DNA of 64,000 nt from Candidatus Acidiferrum typicum (GTDB lineage Bacteria; Acidobacteriota; Terriglobia; Acidiferrales; UBA7541): positions 9,675-73,674 of the forward strand of contig DLMH01000061.1 of NCBI GenBank assembly GCA_002478115.1, given 5' to 3'. Each line of letters begins with the position of its first letter. Position 1 is the first letter of the stretch. Positions 63,000 to 64,000 of the stretch are shown here, one piece after another. The translations under genes and the position numbers were made by a program. The notes beneath the pieces are model-generated. The model was not told where the DNA came from. It saw nothing but the letters and a program-made list of their open reading frames with translations, and searched no databases.

Positions 63000-64000
63000 A
63001 TGGCTTCAGTTTACAACGCGGCGCCGGAAAAGCAAGAGCGGTGTTTCGCGCGCCGGCACATGCGCCCGGGAGATTTCGCGTTGTACAGCTATGCCCTCGC
63101 AGTATCCCAGCAATCCGGCGTTTTCTATTCCGATGATCGCCGCGATGCCGAAGAGTTTGGCGAGCATGGAGTTTCCAAAAACACTGTCTGCGAGTCACGG
63201 GGCAGACTGGAAGATCACGATTGGTTTGTCCGTATCGACAAGGGCCAGCGACGGAAACGCAACTCGCTAACCGGATCTTGGGAGCCACTTCGCTACCATG
63301 TGCTCACCCATAAAGAATGGATTGCCAAACACCCCAGACGTTGCCGTTTCCCTAAGCCACTAGTTGCAGATTTTGCAACAGGCGGAGAGTCACCGGTCCC
63401 AAATACTGGGACAGGTCCAGTCCCAAATACTGGGACAGGCGAAACCGCACCGGTCCCAAATTCTGACTCCACCGGTCCCAATTCTTGGGTTGTACCGGTC
63501 CCAAATTCTGGGACTAAGGAAGTAAAGAAAGAAAGAAAAGAAGGAAGAAAGGAAGAGGCGCCGGCTTCGCCGTCGCCAATTGAGAACAGGAGGCTCCACT
63601 TGATTGAAGACTTTGGTGAAGACTTGGGCGAGCAAGTGTATGCGGCAGTACTCAAATTTCAAGCCTTTAGGAAAACGATTAGGAAACCTCTGACGGAACA
63701 CGCGTTGGACCTGCTTTACAAAAAACTCGCCGAATTGCGCCGTCAGGGGCAGGACCCCGTGAAGTGCATCGAGCAAAGCATCATGAACGGCTACCAGGGA
63801 ATTTGGCCAGTACGAAACGAGGGAGGGAGGAATGGACAACCAGCAGAATCATTTCAGGAACGGAACATCCGAAGAGCGGACGAGGAACTTCGCGAGGTCA
63901 GCCGACGTGCTCAGCAGACACTTCAGAAAATGGGCGAGGGTATTCCCGAACCAACCGACCGGCCGGGAAGCGGTAGCCGTCTCATGCTTATCCGGTTGTT
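63000..64000 (+). CDS. Phage-type replication initiator (lambda O-like), 3' end outside window
   Basis: A frame of at least 333 residues, open at the right edge. It begins MASVYNAAPEKQERC, then a winged-helix region (about 20-110; MRPGDFALYSYALAVSQQSG, FGEHGVSKNTVCESRGRLED, HDWFVRIDKG). A low-complexity linker (about 130-190) is rich in Pro, Asn, Thr and Lys, and coincides with the iterons. A C-terminal helical domain ends in IEQSIMNGYQGIWPVR, the pattern common at the end of phage replication proteins. The ATG at 63000 has AAAGGAAG upstream. The protein probably binds the iterons in its own gene and loads a helicase encoded beyond the window. Two competing frames on the other strand are less protein-like. 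Confidence 0.82.
   Translation, partial: MASVYNAAPEKQERCFARRHMRPGDFALYSYALAVSQQSGVFYSDDRRDAEEFGEHGVSKNTVCESRGRLEDHDWFVRIDKGQRRKRNSLTGSWEPLRYHVLTHKEWIAKHPRRCRFPKPLVADFATGGESPVPNTGTGPVPNTGTGETAPVPNSDSTGPNSWVVPVPNSGTKEVKKERKEGRKEEAPASPSPIENRRLHLIEDFGEDLGEQVYAAVLKFQAFRKTIRKPLTEHALDLLYKKLAELRRQGQDPVKCIEQSIMNGYQGIWPVRNEGGRNGQPAESFQERNIRRADEELREVSRRAQQTLQKMGEGIPEPTDRPGSGSRLMLIRL
63396..63514. other. Iteron array: candidate origin of replication inside the initiator gene
   Basis: Five copies of a palindromic 17-mer GTCCCAAATACTGGGAC start at 63396, 63420, 63453, 63475 and 63498. Copies 1 and 2 are identical, copy 5 has one change, and copies 3 and 4 are degenerate in the right arm. Spacing is 24, 33, 22 and 23 bases, so copy 4 lies in a different reading frame from the others. 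This shows that DNA, not peptide, is conserved. The order initiator gene, internal iterons, then a purine-rich tract matches the lambda origin in gene O. Confidence 0.75.
63515..63560. other. Purine-rich tract next to the iterons
   Basis: About 42 bases on the plus strand with almost no pyrimidine (AAGGAAGTAAAGAAAGAAAG and on). In lambda an A/T-rich, strand-asymmetric tract beside the iterons is where DNA melts first; this is a candidate for the same role. Confidence 0.5.

Noticed and set aside
62881..63270. Plus-strand 129-codon frame ending near 63270
   Set aside because: It is out of frame with the winged-helix replication protein that starts at 63000, has a weak start and lacks family features.
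63293..63655. Minus-strand 120-codon frame rich in FGTG
   Set aside because: It is the mirror of the iteron and linker region of the replication gene, and its apparent peptide repeat arises from the palindromic DNA repeats.

Overview
The window looks like a chromosomal segment of a free-living, heterotrophic Gram-negative bacterium of moderately high GC content. The gene mix (many short secreted proteins of unknown role, a large deoxysugar and glycoside-hydrolase locus, RhaI/RhaD-SDR type rhamnose catabolism) and the many short dispersed extragenic repeats suggest a soil member of the Acidobacteriota. That placement is inference: there is no rRNA or phylogenetic marker that I can use to prove it.

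Layout. 0-9.5 kb holds mixed housekeeping genes: the tail of an MDR dehydrogenase, a STAS protein, an FkbM methyltransferase, a CPBP protease, a YeiB/DUF1624-type membrane acyltransferase, FtsB, CutA, a Cys/Met-metabolism PLP enzyme and an FtsX-type permease. 9.6-16.6 kb holds a ferredoxin-NADP-reductase-like protein, two paired secreted proteins with a repeated domain, a LolA-like secreted protein, DoxX and a DedA/VTT protein. 16.8-25.3 kb holds glycogen branching enzyme, a TPR protein, gamma-glutamyltransferase, a DUF72 protein and a VanX-like peptidase. 25.5-31 kb is a branched-chain amino acid operon (ilvD-ilvB-ilvN-ilvC, minus strand) preceded by what looks like a complete leader-peptide attenuator. 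31-36 kb holds an aminotransferase remnant, an FAD oxidoreductase, YceI, inositol-phosphate synthase and a Gfo/Idh/MocA oxidoreductase.

36.4-59.5 kb is a carbohydrate locus. It contains an aquaglyceroporin, a non-phosphorylating acid-sugar branch (MDR dehydrogenase, FAH-family hydrolase, enolase-superfamily dehydratase), a phosphorylating L-rhamnose branch (RhaI isomerase, RhaB kinase, RhaD aldolase fused to a short-chain dehydrogenase), an IclR-HTH/periplasmic-binding-domain hybrid regulator, LutC plus a fused LutB-like protein for L-lactate oxidation, a GRP-family sugar porter, and exported GH31, GalM, GH172 (DUF2961) and GH3 enzymes. The likely logic is: extracellular or periplasmic glycan trimming, uptake, two routes to lactaldehyde/lactate, then oxidation to pyruvate.

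59.8-64 kb begins with an initiator tRNA-fMet that has a clear promoter and terminator. Immediately after its 3' end lies an integrative element (probably a prophage): tyrosine integrase, a CGNR-zinc-finger protein overlapping it, a divergent excisionase-like HTH protein with a palindromic operator, small phage genes, and an open reading frame running off the right edge that encodes a replication initiator. Inside that reading frame are five palindromic 17-bp iterons followed by a purine-rich tract, an arrangement strikingly like the lambda origin inside gene O. I regard this, together with the ilv attenuator, as the most interesting content of the window. No CRISPR array, rRNA or intact insertion sequence was seen.
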